Below are positions 24,159 to 31,914 of a stretch of DNA of 44,698 bases, piece after piece; the first letter of the stretch is position 1; the number at the start of each line of letters is the position of its first letter. A program made the position numbers and the translations under genes. The stretch comes from Microbacteriaceae bacterium (GTDB lineage: Bacteria; Actinomycetota; Actinomycetes; Actinomycetales; Microbacteriaceae). The stretch covers positions 1-44,698 of the forward strand of contig JAODAT010000091.1 of the NCBI GenBank assembly GCA_025463565.1. The letters run 5' to 3'. The notes beneath the pieces are model-generated. The model was not told the DNA's origin and searched no databases. It saw nothing but the letters and a program-made list of their open reading frames with translations.

Positions 24159-25111
24159 ACGCGAATCCTCTGGCAGAAGGGGCAGTAGTGGCTCCCGCGG
24201 TTCATGAACTGGTCGCGCACGATCGGGCGGCCGCAGCGCGGGCACGCCTCACCCTGCTGGCCGTAGGCGTTCAGCGAGTGCGAGAAGTAGCCGGAGGCGC
24301 CGTTGACGTTCACGTACTGAGCATCGAAACTGGTGCCGCCCTCGGCGAGCGCCTTGCCGAGCACCAGCCGCACCTCGGCAAGAAGAGTCTTGGCGCGCGG
24401 CAGGCTGAGGGATGCCGTCGGCTGGTCGTAGTGCACGCGCGCGGCCCAGAGGGCTTCGTCCGCGTAGATGTTGCCGATGCCGCTCACCAGCGTCTGGTCG
24501 AGCAGGGCACGCTTGATGCCGGTCCTGCGTTTGGCGAGGATGTCGAAGAATCGTCGGTCGTCGAAGGCGGGGTCGAGCGGGTCGCGGGCGATGTGCGCGA
24601 CCTGGGCCGGAACGAGCGCCGAGTCGGAGCCGAGTCCGGCCGCGCGACCGTCCGCCGTCGGCACGAGGTCATCGATCGCCATGGACCCGAAGATGCGCTG
24701 ATCGACGAAATCGAGCCGCACCGGCCCGTCTTCGGCGGTGTCAAGCAGCAGCCGGATGCGCAGCAGCGGGTCGTCGGGCTGGCTCTCGTCGCGCAGCAGC
24801 ACCTGCCCGCTCATGCCGAGGTGGATGACCAATGCGTACAGGCGGGTCGAGCTTGTCGAGACCTCACCAGCGCGGTTCGTCGGTGGGGTCTCGACAAGCT
24901 CGACCCGCTCTAGCGGCAGCCAGAGGAACTTGCCGCGGCGCACCGCGCCACCGAGAGTCGCGCCGGTGAGCCGCTCGACGAAATCCTCGCTCGGTCCTAC
25001 GTGGCGGCGCAGCGAGCGTCCCTCGCGCACTTCGACCGATCGCACGACGGCGCCGGTGACCACCGGTTCGAGCCCGGATCGCACCACCTCGACCTCGGGG
25101 AGCTCAGGCAC
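24155..25111 (-). CDS. mutM: Formamidopyrimidine-DNA glycosylase carrying an in-frame palindromic element
   Basis: Base-excision repair glycosylase/lyase for 8-oxoguanine and formamidopyrimidines. The N-terminus PELPEVEVV after GTG supplies catalytic Pro and Glu, and K61 in RRGKFLWLPL is the family lysine. HLGMSGQ and the H2TH region (GIGNIYADEALW) are present, and the C-terminal zinc finger has four cysteines (CPRCG...YCPFC). The 318-residue length is slightly long because residues about 68-91 are encoded by a complete palindromic element (RVELVETPPTNRAGEVSTSS...), inserted in the loop between FLWLPL and the ALVIHLGMSG strand. All catalytic motifs remain intact. The start GTG 25111 overlaps the rnc end by 8 bp. 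Confidence 0.95.
   Translation of the reverse strand: MPELPEVEVVRSGLEPVVTGAVVRSVEVREGRSLRRHVGPSEDFVERLTGATLGGAVRRGKFLWLPLERVELVETPPTNRAGEVSTSSTRLYALVIHLGMSGQVLLRDESQPDDPLLRIRLLLDTAEDGPVRLDFVDQRIFGSMAIDDLVPTADGRAAGLGSDSALVPAQVAHIARDPLDPAFDDRRFFDILAKRRTGIKRALLDQTLVSGIGNIYADEALWAARVHYDQPTASLSLPRAKTLLAEVRLVLGKALAEGGTSFDAQYVNVNGASGYFSHSLNAYGQQGEACPRCGRPIVRDQFMNRGSHYCPFCQRIRV
24842..24908. repeat. Palindromic element copy 5, inside mutM
   Basis: Left arm 24842-24867 and right arm 24883-24908, both close to consensus. It is read on minus as an in-frame peptide in MutM, and no stop codon arises. Confidence 0.92.
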
Positions 25112-25790
25112 CTGACAGTTCGGTCCAGGCGTCGAGGGCCGCAGCCATCTCCGCCTGCTTCTTGCTCGTGCCGTCGCCCTCGGCCACGACATCCGTGCCC
25201 AGCAGCACGGCGGCGTGGAATCGCTTCGAGTGATCCGGGCCGCTGTCGGTGACCTCATAGCGCGGAAGCCCGCGGCCGAGGCGTGCTGACAGCTCCTGCA
25301 GGCTCGTCTTCGGATCCATCGCGGCGCCGAAGCGAGAGGGGTCGAGCATGAGCGGTGCGACCAGGCGCAGTACCAGACCGGTGGCGGCATCCGGGCCGGC
25401 CGACAGGTAGGTCGCGCCGATCACTGCTTCGACCGTGTCGGCGAGGATCGATGACTTGTCCCGGCCTCCGGTGAGTTCCTCACCCCGACCGAGGCGCAGG
25501 TGCCGGCCGAGGCCGATGGCGCGGGCCACCTCGGCCAGTGCCACCGATGACACCAGGCTGGCGCGGCGCTTGGCCAGTTCGCCCTCGTCGAGGCCCGGGT
25601 TGTCGTTGTACAGCTTGACTGTGACGGCCTGGCCGAGAATCGAGTCGCCGAGAAATTCGAGTCGCTCGTTGTGCGCCAGTCCACCGTTTTCGTACGCGAA
25701 AGAGCGATGGGTCAGTGCGAGCTCGAGGAGCTCAGGACTGACGTCGACCGCGAGCAACTCGACGAGCTCTTCGCGTGCGTCGTTCGGCAT
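25104..25790 (-). CDS. rnc: Ribonuclease III
   Basis: Double-stranded RNA endonuclease that processes rRNA and mRNA. The catalytic signature NERLEFLGDS is at about residues 41-50, and the second acidic pair lies in ADTVEAVIGA near 115. The C-terminal dsRNA-binding domain starts near 150 (DPKTSLQELSARLGRGLPRYEV) and ends GTSKKQAEMAAALDAW. The 228-residue length is normal. The ATG at 25790 lies exactly 6 nt after TAGCGT, so besides read-through from rpmF it probably has its own leaderless promoter. It is followed by mutM with an 8-bp overlap. Confidence 0.97.
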   Translation of the reverse strand: MPNDAREELVELLAVDVSPELLELALTHRSFAYENGGLAHNERLEFLGDSILGQAVTVKLYNDNPGLDEGELAKRRASLVSSVALAEVARAIGLGRHLRLGRGEELTGGRDKSSILADTVEAVIGATYLSAGPDAATGLVLRLVAPLMLDPSRFGAAMDPKTSLQELSARLGRGLPRYEVTDSGPDHSKRFHAAVLLGTDVVAEGDGTSKKQAEMAAALDAWTELSGA

Positions 25791-25796
25791 GCAGTA

Positions 25797-25802
25797 ACGC
25801 TA
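25797..25802 (-). promoter_or_regulatory. -10 box TAGCGT, leaderless rnc
   Basis: TANNNT at -12 to -7 of ATG 25790, within the 77-bp gap between rpmF and rnc. Confidence 0.55.
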
Positions 25803-25867
25803 GCTGGCCTGAGCTGCGAACACCGCGGAAATCGCCCTCACTGGGCAACATCCCGCATTCAGCAGCA

Positions 25868-26071
25868 CTAAATGTCGGCGACCTTGCGGCCCTTGTACTC
25901 CATGTACAGGGGCTGGCCGGTCGAGTCCTCGACGACCTTCGCGCGGTGCGGGAGGCTGTAGACGGTCTTGCCACCCTCGATGGTCTTCACCAGGGTCGGC
26001 GGGGTCGCCTTCCACTGTGCACGGCGGGCACGGGTGCTCGCACGGCTCATCTTGCGCTTCGGTACAGCCAT
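25868..26071 (-). CDS. rpmF: 50S ribosomal protein L32
   Basis: Ribosomal protein L32, 67 residues, with the family N-terminus [22 protein letters not shown]. This form has no zinc-binding cysteines. The ATG at 26071 lies only 2 bp after the DUF177 stop and has a purine-rich AGAG stretch upstream, so it is cotranscribed and probably coupled. The DUF177-rpmF pair is widely conserved and ties L32 to 23S rRNA maturation. Confidence 0.97.
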   Translation of the reverse strand: MAVPKRKMSRASTRARRAQWKATPPTLVKTIEGGKTVYSLPHRAKVVEDSTGQPLYMEYKGRKVADI

Positions 26072-26073
26072 TT

Positions 26074-26607
26074 CTAACTCTCTTCTGGTTCTGTGCCGGT
26101 CAATCCGACCAGGCCCGCCCACCGTGGATCGATTGGCGCCTCATGCTTGTGGCCCGGGTTATCCAGGAGCCGCACCCCACACTGCGGGCACAGGCCGGTG
26201 CAATCTTCCTGGCATACCGGCTGGAATGGCAGTGATAGAACCACTGCATCCCTGATTACGGGTTCGAGGTCAATAGTGTCCTCGTGAACCTCGTATTCGA
26301 AAGCTTCGTCTTGAGAATACGCGAAAAGCTCCTGGAATTCGACCTGCACCGGCTGCTCGATGTCGATGAGGCACCGCACGCACTCGCCGACGGCGGTGCC
26401 GTCAACCTCCGCAGAGACCAGGATGCCGTCGTGCAGCGACTCCAGACGCAGGTCGACACGCAGCTTTCCGCCCTGTTTCACGCCGATCACGGCGTTGCCG
26501 AACCCTTCGGGTACGACGATGTCGAGCGTCTTCTCACGCATCTCGCCGGGGCGGTGCATGAGGTCGTACACGTCGACGGTGTACGGGGTCTTGGTCACGT
26601 GAGGCAC
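26074..26607 (-). CDS. DUF177/YceD-family protein
   Basis: A 177-residue protein of the YceD family, which accompanies rpmF in most bacteria and is linked to 23S rRNA accumulation. It has a [12 protein letters not shown] segment at about residues 77-88 and a cysteine cluster [13 protein letters not shown] at about 133-145, which could bind zinc, and it ends in a typical DPRWAGL segment. The start is GTG at 26607, exactly 6 nt after TAACAT (26619-26614), so a leaderless mRNA is predicted; a second GTG at 26598 is less favoured. Confidence 0.93.
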   Translation of the reverse strand: MPHVTKTPYTVDVYDLMHRPGEMREKTLDIVVPEGFGNAVIGVKQGGKLRVDLRLESLHDGILVSAEVDGTAVGECVRCLIDIEQPVQVEFQELFAYSQDEAFEYEVHEDTIDLEPVIRDAVVLSLPFQPVCQEDCTGLCPQCGVRLLDNPGHKHEAPIDPRWAGLVGLTGTEPEES

Positions 26608-26613
26608 CAGAGA

Positions 26614-26619
26614 ATGTTA
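26614..26619 (-). promoter_or_regulatory. -10 box TAACAT, leaderless DUF177-rpmF operon
   Basis: TANNNT at -12 to -7 of the GTG start at 26607. Confidence 0.6.
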
Positions 26620-26671
26620 CCCGGCCACGGCAGGCGCGCGGCCGTCGTTCGCCTGCGGCGCACCCGTCGCT

Positions 26672-26789
26672 CCAACTACCTCGTGGCGGGAGATACGCCA
26701 CCTCGCGGCGGCCGTACCTCACGGCGGGAGATACGCCACCTCGCGGCGCCGTAACTACCTCGTGGCGGGAGATACGCCACCTCGCGGCG
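26672..26789. repeat. Three tandem repeats of about 39 bp, each able to form a small hairpin
   Basis: Units lie at 26672-26710, 26711-26748 and 26749-26789, sharing GGCGGGAGATACGCCACCTC and ending GCGGCG. In units 1 and 3, GTGGCG and CGCCAC flank the loop GGAGATA. A fourth degenerate unit may follow to about 26830. They lie in the 348-bp gene-free stretch between DUF177 and the aminotransferase gene. Confidence 0.85.
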
Positions 26790-26861
26790 CAGTGTAGACG
26801 TCGCGGCGGGAGGCATTCCTCTCGCCGGCGGGGTTTATGCGCCGCCGCGACTGCACAGCCG

Positions 26862-26935
26862 CGACCCCGCCGACACAGTCCGGCACACCGACGCAGTCCG
26901 ACCCCGCCGACACAGTCTGACCTGACTACGCAGTC
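26862..26935. repeat. Second repeat family: CCGAC(A/G)CAGTCYG units
   Basis: A 21-nt unit beginning CGACCCCGCCGACACAGTC occurs at 26862-26882 and 26899-26919. Shorter related units ACGCAGTCCG lie between and after them. It is distinct from the preceding 39-bp repeats. No coding signal is seen. Confidence 0.7.
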
Positions 26936-26955
26936 CGACCCACGGAATGGGGCGC

Positions 26956-28287
26956 CTATTCCACCGCCGTGAACGCCTCGTCGTAGATCGCCAGAGCGCG
27001 CGACACCTCGTCGGCGGACACGGTGCACGGCGGCACGACGTGGATGCGGTTGTCCGCGCTGAACGGCAACAGCCCGCGCTCCATCAGCTCGCCCTTCAGT
27101 GCGTTGATCACCGCGCCGGACACCGGCTCGCGCGTATCCCTGTCGATCACCAGGTCGAGCGCCCAGAACACCCCGAGTCCGCGCACATCGCCGATCATCG
27201 GATGCTTCGCCGCGAGTTCGGCGAGACCCGGGGCCAGCAGCGTCTCGCCGACGGTGCGAGCGTTGTCGACGATGCCCTCCTCGGTCATCGCGTCCAGCGC
27301 GGCAACGATGGCCGCCATGGCGAGCGGGTGGCCGGAATAGGTGAGGCCACCCGGGAACACCTCGTCGTCGAACGCCGAGGCGAGCGAGTCGGTCATGATC
27401 ATGCCGCCGGCGGGAACGTAGCCCGAGTTGACGCCCTTGGCGAACGTGATCAGGTCGGGCAGCCAGTCGCCCTCGGCTTTCGAGAAACCCTGCCAGGCGA
27501 ACCACTCGCCGGTGCGCCCGAAGCCCGACATCACCTCGTCGAAAATCAGCAGCATGCCGTATTTGTCGCACAGCGCGCGCACACCGGCGAGGTAGCCCGG
27601 CGGCGGAACGAGCACACCGGCGGTGCCGGGAACCCCCTCGAGGATCACCGCAGCGATCGTGGATGCGCCCTCGGCCTGGATGACGTGCTCCAGGTGGCGT
27701 AGAGCGCGCGCGCTCTCCTCCTCCTGGCTGGCGGCCCAGAATTCCGAACGGTAGAGGAACGGTCCGAAGAAGTGCACGTGCCCGCGCGAGTACTCGTTCG
27801 GCATCCGTCGCCAGTCACCGGTGGCGACCACCGCCGCGCCGGTGTTGCCGTGGTACGAGCGGTAGTGGCTGAGAATCTTGTCGCGGCCGGTCACGAGCCG
27901 CGCCATCCGCATCGCATTCTCATTCGCGTCGGCACCGCCGTTGGTGAAGAAGACCTTCTTGTACGCGGGGCCGGCCTTGTCCAGGATGCGCGATGCCGCC
28001 TGGCCACGAGTGAGGTTGGCGTGGGCGGGCGCCACCATGGTCAGCACGTCGGCCTGGGCCTTGATCGCCGCGATGACCTTCGGATGCTGGTGCCCGATAT
28101 TCATGTTGACGAGCTGGCTCGAGAAGTCCAGGTAGTGCTTGTCGTCGTAGTCCCAGACGTCGGTGCCGAGAGCTCCGGCGATGACGAACGGCTTCAGCGC
28201 CGCCTGGGCGGACCAGGAGTGGAAGACGTGTGCCCGGTCCAGGTCGTACGCCAGTTTTCCGTTGGCAGGGTCGGGGGTGGTGCTCAT
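26956..28287 (-). CDS. Class III (omega) aminotransferase, beta-alanine:pyruvate type
   Basis: A 443-residue PLP enzyme of the class III aminotransferase family. The cofactor Lys is K284 in TFAKGVNSGYVPAGG, and D250 in LLIFDEVMSGFGRTG holds the pyridine nitrogen. Other family segments are FFTNGGADANENAMRMAR and SHYRSYHGNTGAA. In the context of dihydropyrimidinase and a carbamoyl amidohydrolase, transamination of beta-alanine (or 3-aminoisobutyrate) is the likely role, releasing a semialdehyde. SD AGGA lies about 8 nt before the ATG, and 9 bp separate it from the preceding LLM gene, so it is the last gene of the operon. Confidence 0.92.
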   Translation of the reverse strand: MSTTPDPANGKLAYDLDRAHVFHSWSAQAALKPFVIAGALGTDVWDYDDKHYLDFSSQLVNMNIGHQHPKVIAAIKAQADVLTMVAPAHANLTRGQAASRILDKAGPAYKKVFFTNGGADANENAMRMARLVTGRDKILSHYRSYHGNTGAAVVATGDWRRMPNEYSRGHVHFFGPFLYRSEFWAASQEEESARALRHLEHVIQAEGASTIAAVILEGVPGTAGVLVPPPGYLAGVRALCDKYGMLLIFDEVMSGFGRTGEWFAWQGFSKAEGDWLPDLITFAKGVNSGYVPAGGMIMTDSLASAFDDEVFPGGLTYSGHPLAMAAIVAALDAMTEEGIVDNARTVGETLLAPGLAELAAKHPMIGDVRGLGVFWALDLVIDRDTREPVSGAVINALKGELMERGLLPFSADNRIHVVPPCTVSADEVSRALAIYDEAFTAVE

Positions 28288-28296
28288 GAGTCGTTC

Positions 28297-29313
28297 CTAT
28301 GCTTTCGCCGTGATGTGGGTGCGGATGGCCGGCATGACCGTCTCGCCGTAGACGCGCAGGGTCTCTTCTTTGTTGTCGTGCTGCAGGTAGCCGGCGAACT
28401 GGTCGACGCCGAGCTCTTTGAGCGCTTTGAGCTTCTCGATGTGGTCATCGGCCGTGCCGAGAAGGCAGAAGCGGTCCACGATCTCGTCGGGCACGAAGTC
28501 GGCGTGCGTGTTGCCGACCCGGCCGTGCTCGTTGTAGTCGTAGCCCTCGCGGCCCTTGATGTAGTCCGTCAGCGCTTTCGGCACCGCCGAGTCGGTGCCA
28601 TACTTCGCGACGATGTCGGCGACGTGGTTGCCGACCATCCCGCCGAACCAGCGGCACTGGTCGCGCATGTGCTCCCAGTCGTCCCCCACATACATCGGTG
28701 CTGCCACACAGAATTTGATCGACATCGGGTCGCGGCCCGCCTTCTCGGCGGCGTCGCGAACGGTCTTGATCATCCACTCGGCGACGTCGAGGTCGGCCAT
28801 CTGCAGGATGAACCCGTCGCCCACCTCACCGGTCAGCTTCAGCGCGAGGGGGCCGTACGCGGCAACCCAGACCTCGAGCTCCGAGCCGACGCTCCATGGA
28901 AACTGCAGGTGGGCGCCGTTGTACTCCACCGAGCGCGAGTTGCCGAGTTCGCGGATGACGTGGATCGACTCCCGCAGCTCCTTCAGCGTGGTGGGCTTGC
29001 CGTTGGTGACGCGCACGGCCGAGTCACCGCGGCCGATGCCGACGATGGTGCGATTGCCGTACATCTCGTTGAGGGTGGCGAACACGGATGCCGTGACGGT
29101 CCAGTCGCGCGTCGCCGGGTTGGTGACCATCGGCCCCACCTTGATGCGGTGCGTCTCGGCGAGGATCTGGCTGTAGATCACGTACGGCTCCTGCCAGAGC
29201 AGGTGCGAGTCGAACGTCCACGCGTACTCGAAGCCGTACTGTTCGGCCAGCTTCGAAAGGTACACCGTGCGTGACGCCGGCGGGTTGGTCTGCAGTACTA
29301 CTCCGAATTCCAT
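28297..29313 (-). CDS. LLM-class F420-type oxidoreductase of the pyrimidine cluster
   Basis: A 338-residue luciferase-like TIM-barrel oxidoreductase. It begins MEFGVVLQTNPPASRTVYLSKL, followed by YAWTFDSHLLWQEPY, KVGPMVTNPATRDWTVTASVFATLNE (a typical N-terminal cofactor segment), IVGIGRGDSAVRV and LEVWVAAYGPLALKLTGEVGDGFILQ. From memory it matches the F420 LLM subgroup often found beside dihydropyrimidinase genes. It sits between hydA and the aminotransferase gene. It could reduce a pyrimidine or a pathway aldehyde, or act as a flavin monooxygenase like RutA; the sequence does not decide. Only a weak SD (GGA) precedes the ATG, and palindromic element copy 6 lies upstream. Confidence 0.88.
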   Translation of the reverse strand: MEFGVVLQTNPPASRTVYLSKLAEQYGFEYAWTFDSHLLWQEPYVIYSQILAETHRIKVGPMVTNPATRDWTVTASVFATLNEMYGNRTIVGIGRGDSAVRVTNGKPTTLKELRESIHVIRELGNSRSVEYNGAHLQFPWSVGSELEVWVAAYGPLALKLTGEVGDGFILQMADLDVAEWMIKTVRDAAEKAGRDPMSIKFCVAAPMYVGDDWEHMRDQCRWFGGMVGNHVADIVAKYGTDSAVPKALTDYIKGREGYDYNEHGRVGNTHADFVPDEIVDRFCLLGTADDHIEKLKALKELGVDQFAGYLQHDNKEETLRVYGETVMPAIRTHITAKA

Positions 29314-29334
29314 GCTGTCCGTTCGATTGTTAAA

Positions 29335-29404
29335 GCGGGTCGAGCTTGTCGAGACCTCACTAACGAGATACTTCGCGGGTGAGGTCTCGACAAGCTCGAC
29401 CCGC
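29335..29404. repeat. Palindromic element copy 6 (hydA / LLM)
   Basis: Left arm 29335-29360 and right arm 29379-29404. Flanking bases extend the symmetry (TTAA(A)GCGGG ... CCCGCTTAA). It lies between two genes of one operon, 9 bp after the hydA stop on minus. Confidence 0.92.
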
Positions 29405-29412
29405 TTAACTCA

Positions 29413-30846
29413 TCAGATGAGGTACTGGCTGAGGCCGCGCTTGAAGTACTTACCGTCGCCCTTGGTGCCGACGTACTCGTTCTTGTCGACCACGACCTTG
29501 CCGCGGGAGATGACGGTGTCGACGTGGCCGTCGATCTCGAAGCCCTCCCAGGCGGAGTAGTCCATGTTCATGTGATGCGTCTTGCCGACGCCGATCGAAG
29601 TGTGTCCGTTCGGGTCGTAGACCACGACATCCCCGTCGGCTCCCGGCTGGATGACGCCCTTCTTGCCGTACATGCCGAACATGCGGGCCGGCGTGGTGGA
29701 GGTGAGCTCCACCCAGCGCGGCAGCGAGATCTGGCCGTCGACGACGCCCTGGTACATGAGATCGAGGCGGTGCTCCACCGAGCCGATGCCGTTCGGGATC
29801 TTGGAGAAGTCCCCGATTCCCATGTCTTTCTGGCCCTTCATGCAGAACGGGCAGTGGTCGGTGGAGATCATCTGGATGTCGTTGGTGCGAAGCGACTGCC
29901 ACATGTGGTGCTGGTGGCCTTCGGCACGCGAACGCAGCGGGGTCGAGCACACCCATTTGGCGCCCTCGAAGTCGCCCCACTCTTTGCTGATCGCGCCGAG
30001 CTGCTCCTCGAGCGAGAGGTAGAGGTACTGCGGGCAGGTCTCGCCGAACACGTTCTGGCCGTTGTCGCGGGCCATCGTGATCTGGTCGACCGCCTGCTTC
30101 GCGCTCACGTGCACCACGTAGAGCGGGGCTCCGGTGAGGTTCGCGATCATGATGGCGCGGTGGGTGGCCTCCTCCTCCGCCTGCCACGGACGAGAGGTGC
30201 CGTGGAAATACGGGGAGCTGTTTCCGGCCTCGAGCGCCTGCTTCACGAGCACGTCGATCATGGCGCCGTTCTCGGCGTGCATCATCATCAGCGCGCCGTT
30301 GGATGCGCCCTTCTGGAAGGCACGAAGGATCTGGCCGTCGTCGGAGAGGAACACGCCCTTGTACGCCATGAAGAGCTTGAAGCTCGAGACGCCCTCCTCG
30401 ATCAGTTCGTCCATCGCGGTGAGCGAGGAGTCCTGCACGTCGGAGAGGATCTGGTGGAAGCCGTAGTCGATCGCGCAGTTGCCTGCGGCTTTCTCGTGCC
30501 AGAGGTTGTACTGGTCGAGGATGTTCTGGTCGGGGTACTGCACCACGAAGTCGACGATGCTCGTCGTGCCACCCCAGGCGGCAGCGCGGGTTCCGGTTTC
30601 GAAGGTGTCGCTCGCGTTCGTGCCGCCGAACGGCATCTCCATGTGGGTGTGGGCATCCACTCCGCCCGGGATCACGTACTTGCCCGCGGCATCGATCACG
30701 GTGTCGACGTTCGCCTCGAGGTCGAAGCCGAGCAGGCTCGAGCCGGGCGCGAGCACCGCGGCGATGGTCTCGCCGTCGATGAGCACATCGGCGGCGCCTG
30801 TGCCGGTCGCGTTGACGACCAGTCCGTTCTTGATCAGGGTCTTCAC
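29413..30846 (-). CDS. hydA: Dihydropyrimidinase / D-hydantoinase
   Basis: A 477-residue cyclic amidohydrolase that opens dihydrouracil, dihydrothymine or hydantoin rings to N-carbamoyl amino acids. The binuclear zinc site is complete: H66 and H68 (DAHTHME), carbamylated K157 (SSFKLFMAYKG), H190 (MMMHAEN), H246 (VVHVSAKQ) and D330 (STDHCPF). The start is GTG at 30846 with SD GGAGGT 6 nt upstream. Flanking palindromic elements (copies 6 and 7) lie on both sides within the operon. The product would be the substrate of the upstream-encoded nitrilase-type enzyme. Confidence 0.96.
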   Translation of the reverse strand: MKTLIKNGLVVNATGTGAADVLIDGETIAAVLAPGSSLLGFDLEANVDTVIDAAGKYVIPGGVDAHTHMEMPFGGTNASDTFETGTRAAAWGGTTSIVDFVVQYPDQNILDQYNLWHEKAAGNCAIDYGFHQILSDVQDSSLTAMDELIEEGVSSFKLFMAYKGVFLSDDGQILRAFQKGASNGALMMMHAENGAMIDVLVKQALEAGNSSPYFHGTSRPWQAEEEATHRAIMIANLTGAPLYVVHVSAKQAVDQITMARDNGQNVFGETCPQYLYLSLEEQLGAISKEWGDFEGAKWVCSTPLRSRAEGHQHHMWQSLRTNDIQMISTDHCPFCMKGQKDMGIGDFSKIPNGIGSVEHRLDLMYQGVVDGQISLPRWVELTSTTPARMFGMYGKKGVIQPGADGDVVVYDPNGHTSIGVGKTHHMNMDYSAWEGFEIDGHVDTVISRGKVVVDKNEYVGTKGDGKYFKRGLSQYLI

Positions 30847-30864
30847 TGTTACCTCCGGTGTTAA

Positions 30865-30933
30865 GCGGGTCGCGCGTGTCGAGACCTCACTGAGGAGTTT
30901 TTCGCGGGAGAGGTCTCGACACGCTCGACCCGC
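30865..30933. repeat. Palindromic element copy 7 (nitrilase / hydA)
   Basis: Left arm 30865-30890 (variant GCGGGTCGCGCGTGTCGAGA) and right arm 30908-30933, loop about 17 nt. The outer TTAAGCGGG ... CCCGCTTA symmetry is retained. It lies between the nitrilase stop (30943) and the hydA SD. Confidence 0.88.
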
Positions 30934-30942
30934 TTATGAGAA

Positions 30943-31791
30943 CTACGGCTTCGGGATGCTCGTGTACGACTCCGGGCGACGGTCGCGATAGAACTGCCAG
31001 TCGTCGCGCATCTCCTGCACCATGTCGAGATCGAGGTCGCGGATGAGGATCTCCTCGTGCTCCCCCGATCCTCGCTCACCGACGAAGTTGCCGCGCGGGT
31101 CGATCACCTGGCTGGTGCCGTAGAAGTCCACGGCGAGGTCGCCGTACTCGTTGTCTTCGCGGCCGACCCGGTTGGGCTGCAGCACGAAGTAGCCGTTGGC
31201 GACCGCCGCCGCCGGCCCCTCGACCTCCCACAGCCGGTTCGACAGGCCGGGCTTCGTCGCGTTCGGGTTGAACACCATGTGCGCGCCGTTCAGGCCGAGT
31301 TCACGCCAGCCCTCCGGGAAGTGCCGGTCGTAGCAGATGTACAGGCCGACCTTGCCGACCGCGGTGTCGAACACCGGGTAGCCCATGTTGCCGGGGCGGA
31401 AGTAGAACTTCTCCCAGAACCGGTCGAGGTGCGGAATGTGGTGCTTGCGATACTTGCCCAGAATCGTGCCGTCCGCATCGACGATGACAGCCGTGTTGTA
31501 GTAGACGCCGGTGATGTCCTCTTCGTAGATGGGGAGGATCAAAACGATGCCGAGTTCTTTGGCGAGCGCGGCGAACTTCGTGACGATCGGGCCGTCGGCC
31601 GGCTCGGCGAAGCGGTAGTACTTTTTGTCCTCGGTGATGCCGAAGTACGGCCCATAGAACAGCTCCTGGAAGCAGACGATCTGGGCGCCATCCGCGGCGG
31701 CGTCGCGCGCGAATTTCTCGTGTTTGGCGATCATCGATTCCTTGTCACCGGTCCAGGTGGTCTGGGTGATCGCGGCGCGTACGACGGTCAT
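30943..31791 (-). CDS. Nitrilase-superfamily amidohydrolase, probable beta-ureidopropionase
   Basis: A 282-residue carbon-nitrogen hydrolase. The catalytic triad is E43 (CFQELFYGPYFG), K116 (GKYRKHHIPH) and C153 (LYICYDRHFPEG). The CYDRHFPEG form is typical of N-carbamoyl-beta-alanine and N-carbamoylputrescine amidases. With hydA next door, hydrolysis of N-carbamoyl-beta-alanine to beta-alanine, CO2 and ammonia is the likely reaction. SD GGAGG lies about 4-5 nt before the ATG at 31791. It is the first gene of the minus operon and divergent from the MocR-type regulator. Confidence 0.93.
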   Translation of the reverse strand: MTVVRAAITQTTWTGDKESMIAKHEKFARDAAADGAQIVCFQELFYGPYFGITEDKKYYRFAEPADGPIVTKFAALAKELGIVLILPIYEEDITGVYYNTAVIVDADGTILGKYRKHHIPHLDRFWEKFYFRPGNMGYPVFDTAVGKVGLYICYDRHFPEGWRELGLNGAHMVFNPNATKPGLSNRLWEVEGPAAAVANGYFVLQPNRVGREDNEYGDLAVDFYGTSQVIDPRGNFVGERGSGEHEEILIRDLDLDMVQEMRDDWQFYRDRRPESYTSIPKP

Positions 31792-31840
31792 GGTGCCTCC
31801 AACGTCAATGCTTCGTGCTGGCTTTTTGTTATTGTGCGCC

Positions 31841-31914
31841 GTAAACATTTCCCTTATGTTTCTGTCTATGACGTTGGCGTAAACATAGGACGCCACGTCT
31901 AACAAGGCAAACAT
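31841..31914. promoter_or_regulatory. Repeated AAACAT motifs between nitrilase and MocR genes
   Basis: GTAAACAT occurs at 31841-31848 and 31879-31886, GCAAACAT at 31907-31914, and the reverse form ATGTTT at 31856-31861, making AAACAT-N7-ATGTTT with the first copy. They lie in the 144-bp divergent gap, as expected for a MocR-type operator controlling both sides. The element is AT-rich against its surroundings. Confidence 0.6.

Noticed and set aside
24155-25390. A longer mutM reading frame starting at 25390
   Set aside because: The upstream part is out of family and overlaps rnc; the PELPEVEVV start after GTG 25111 is the true N-terminus because Pro must be the first residue after Met.
26672-26935. 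CRISPR-like array
   Set aside because: Units are contiguous without unique spacers, the two families differ, and there are no cas genes.
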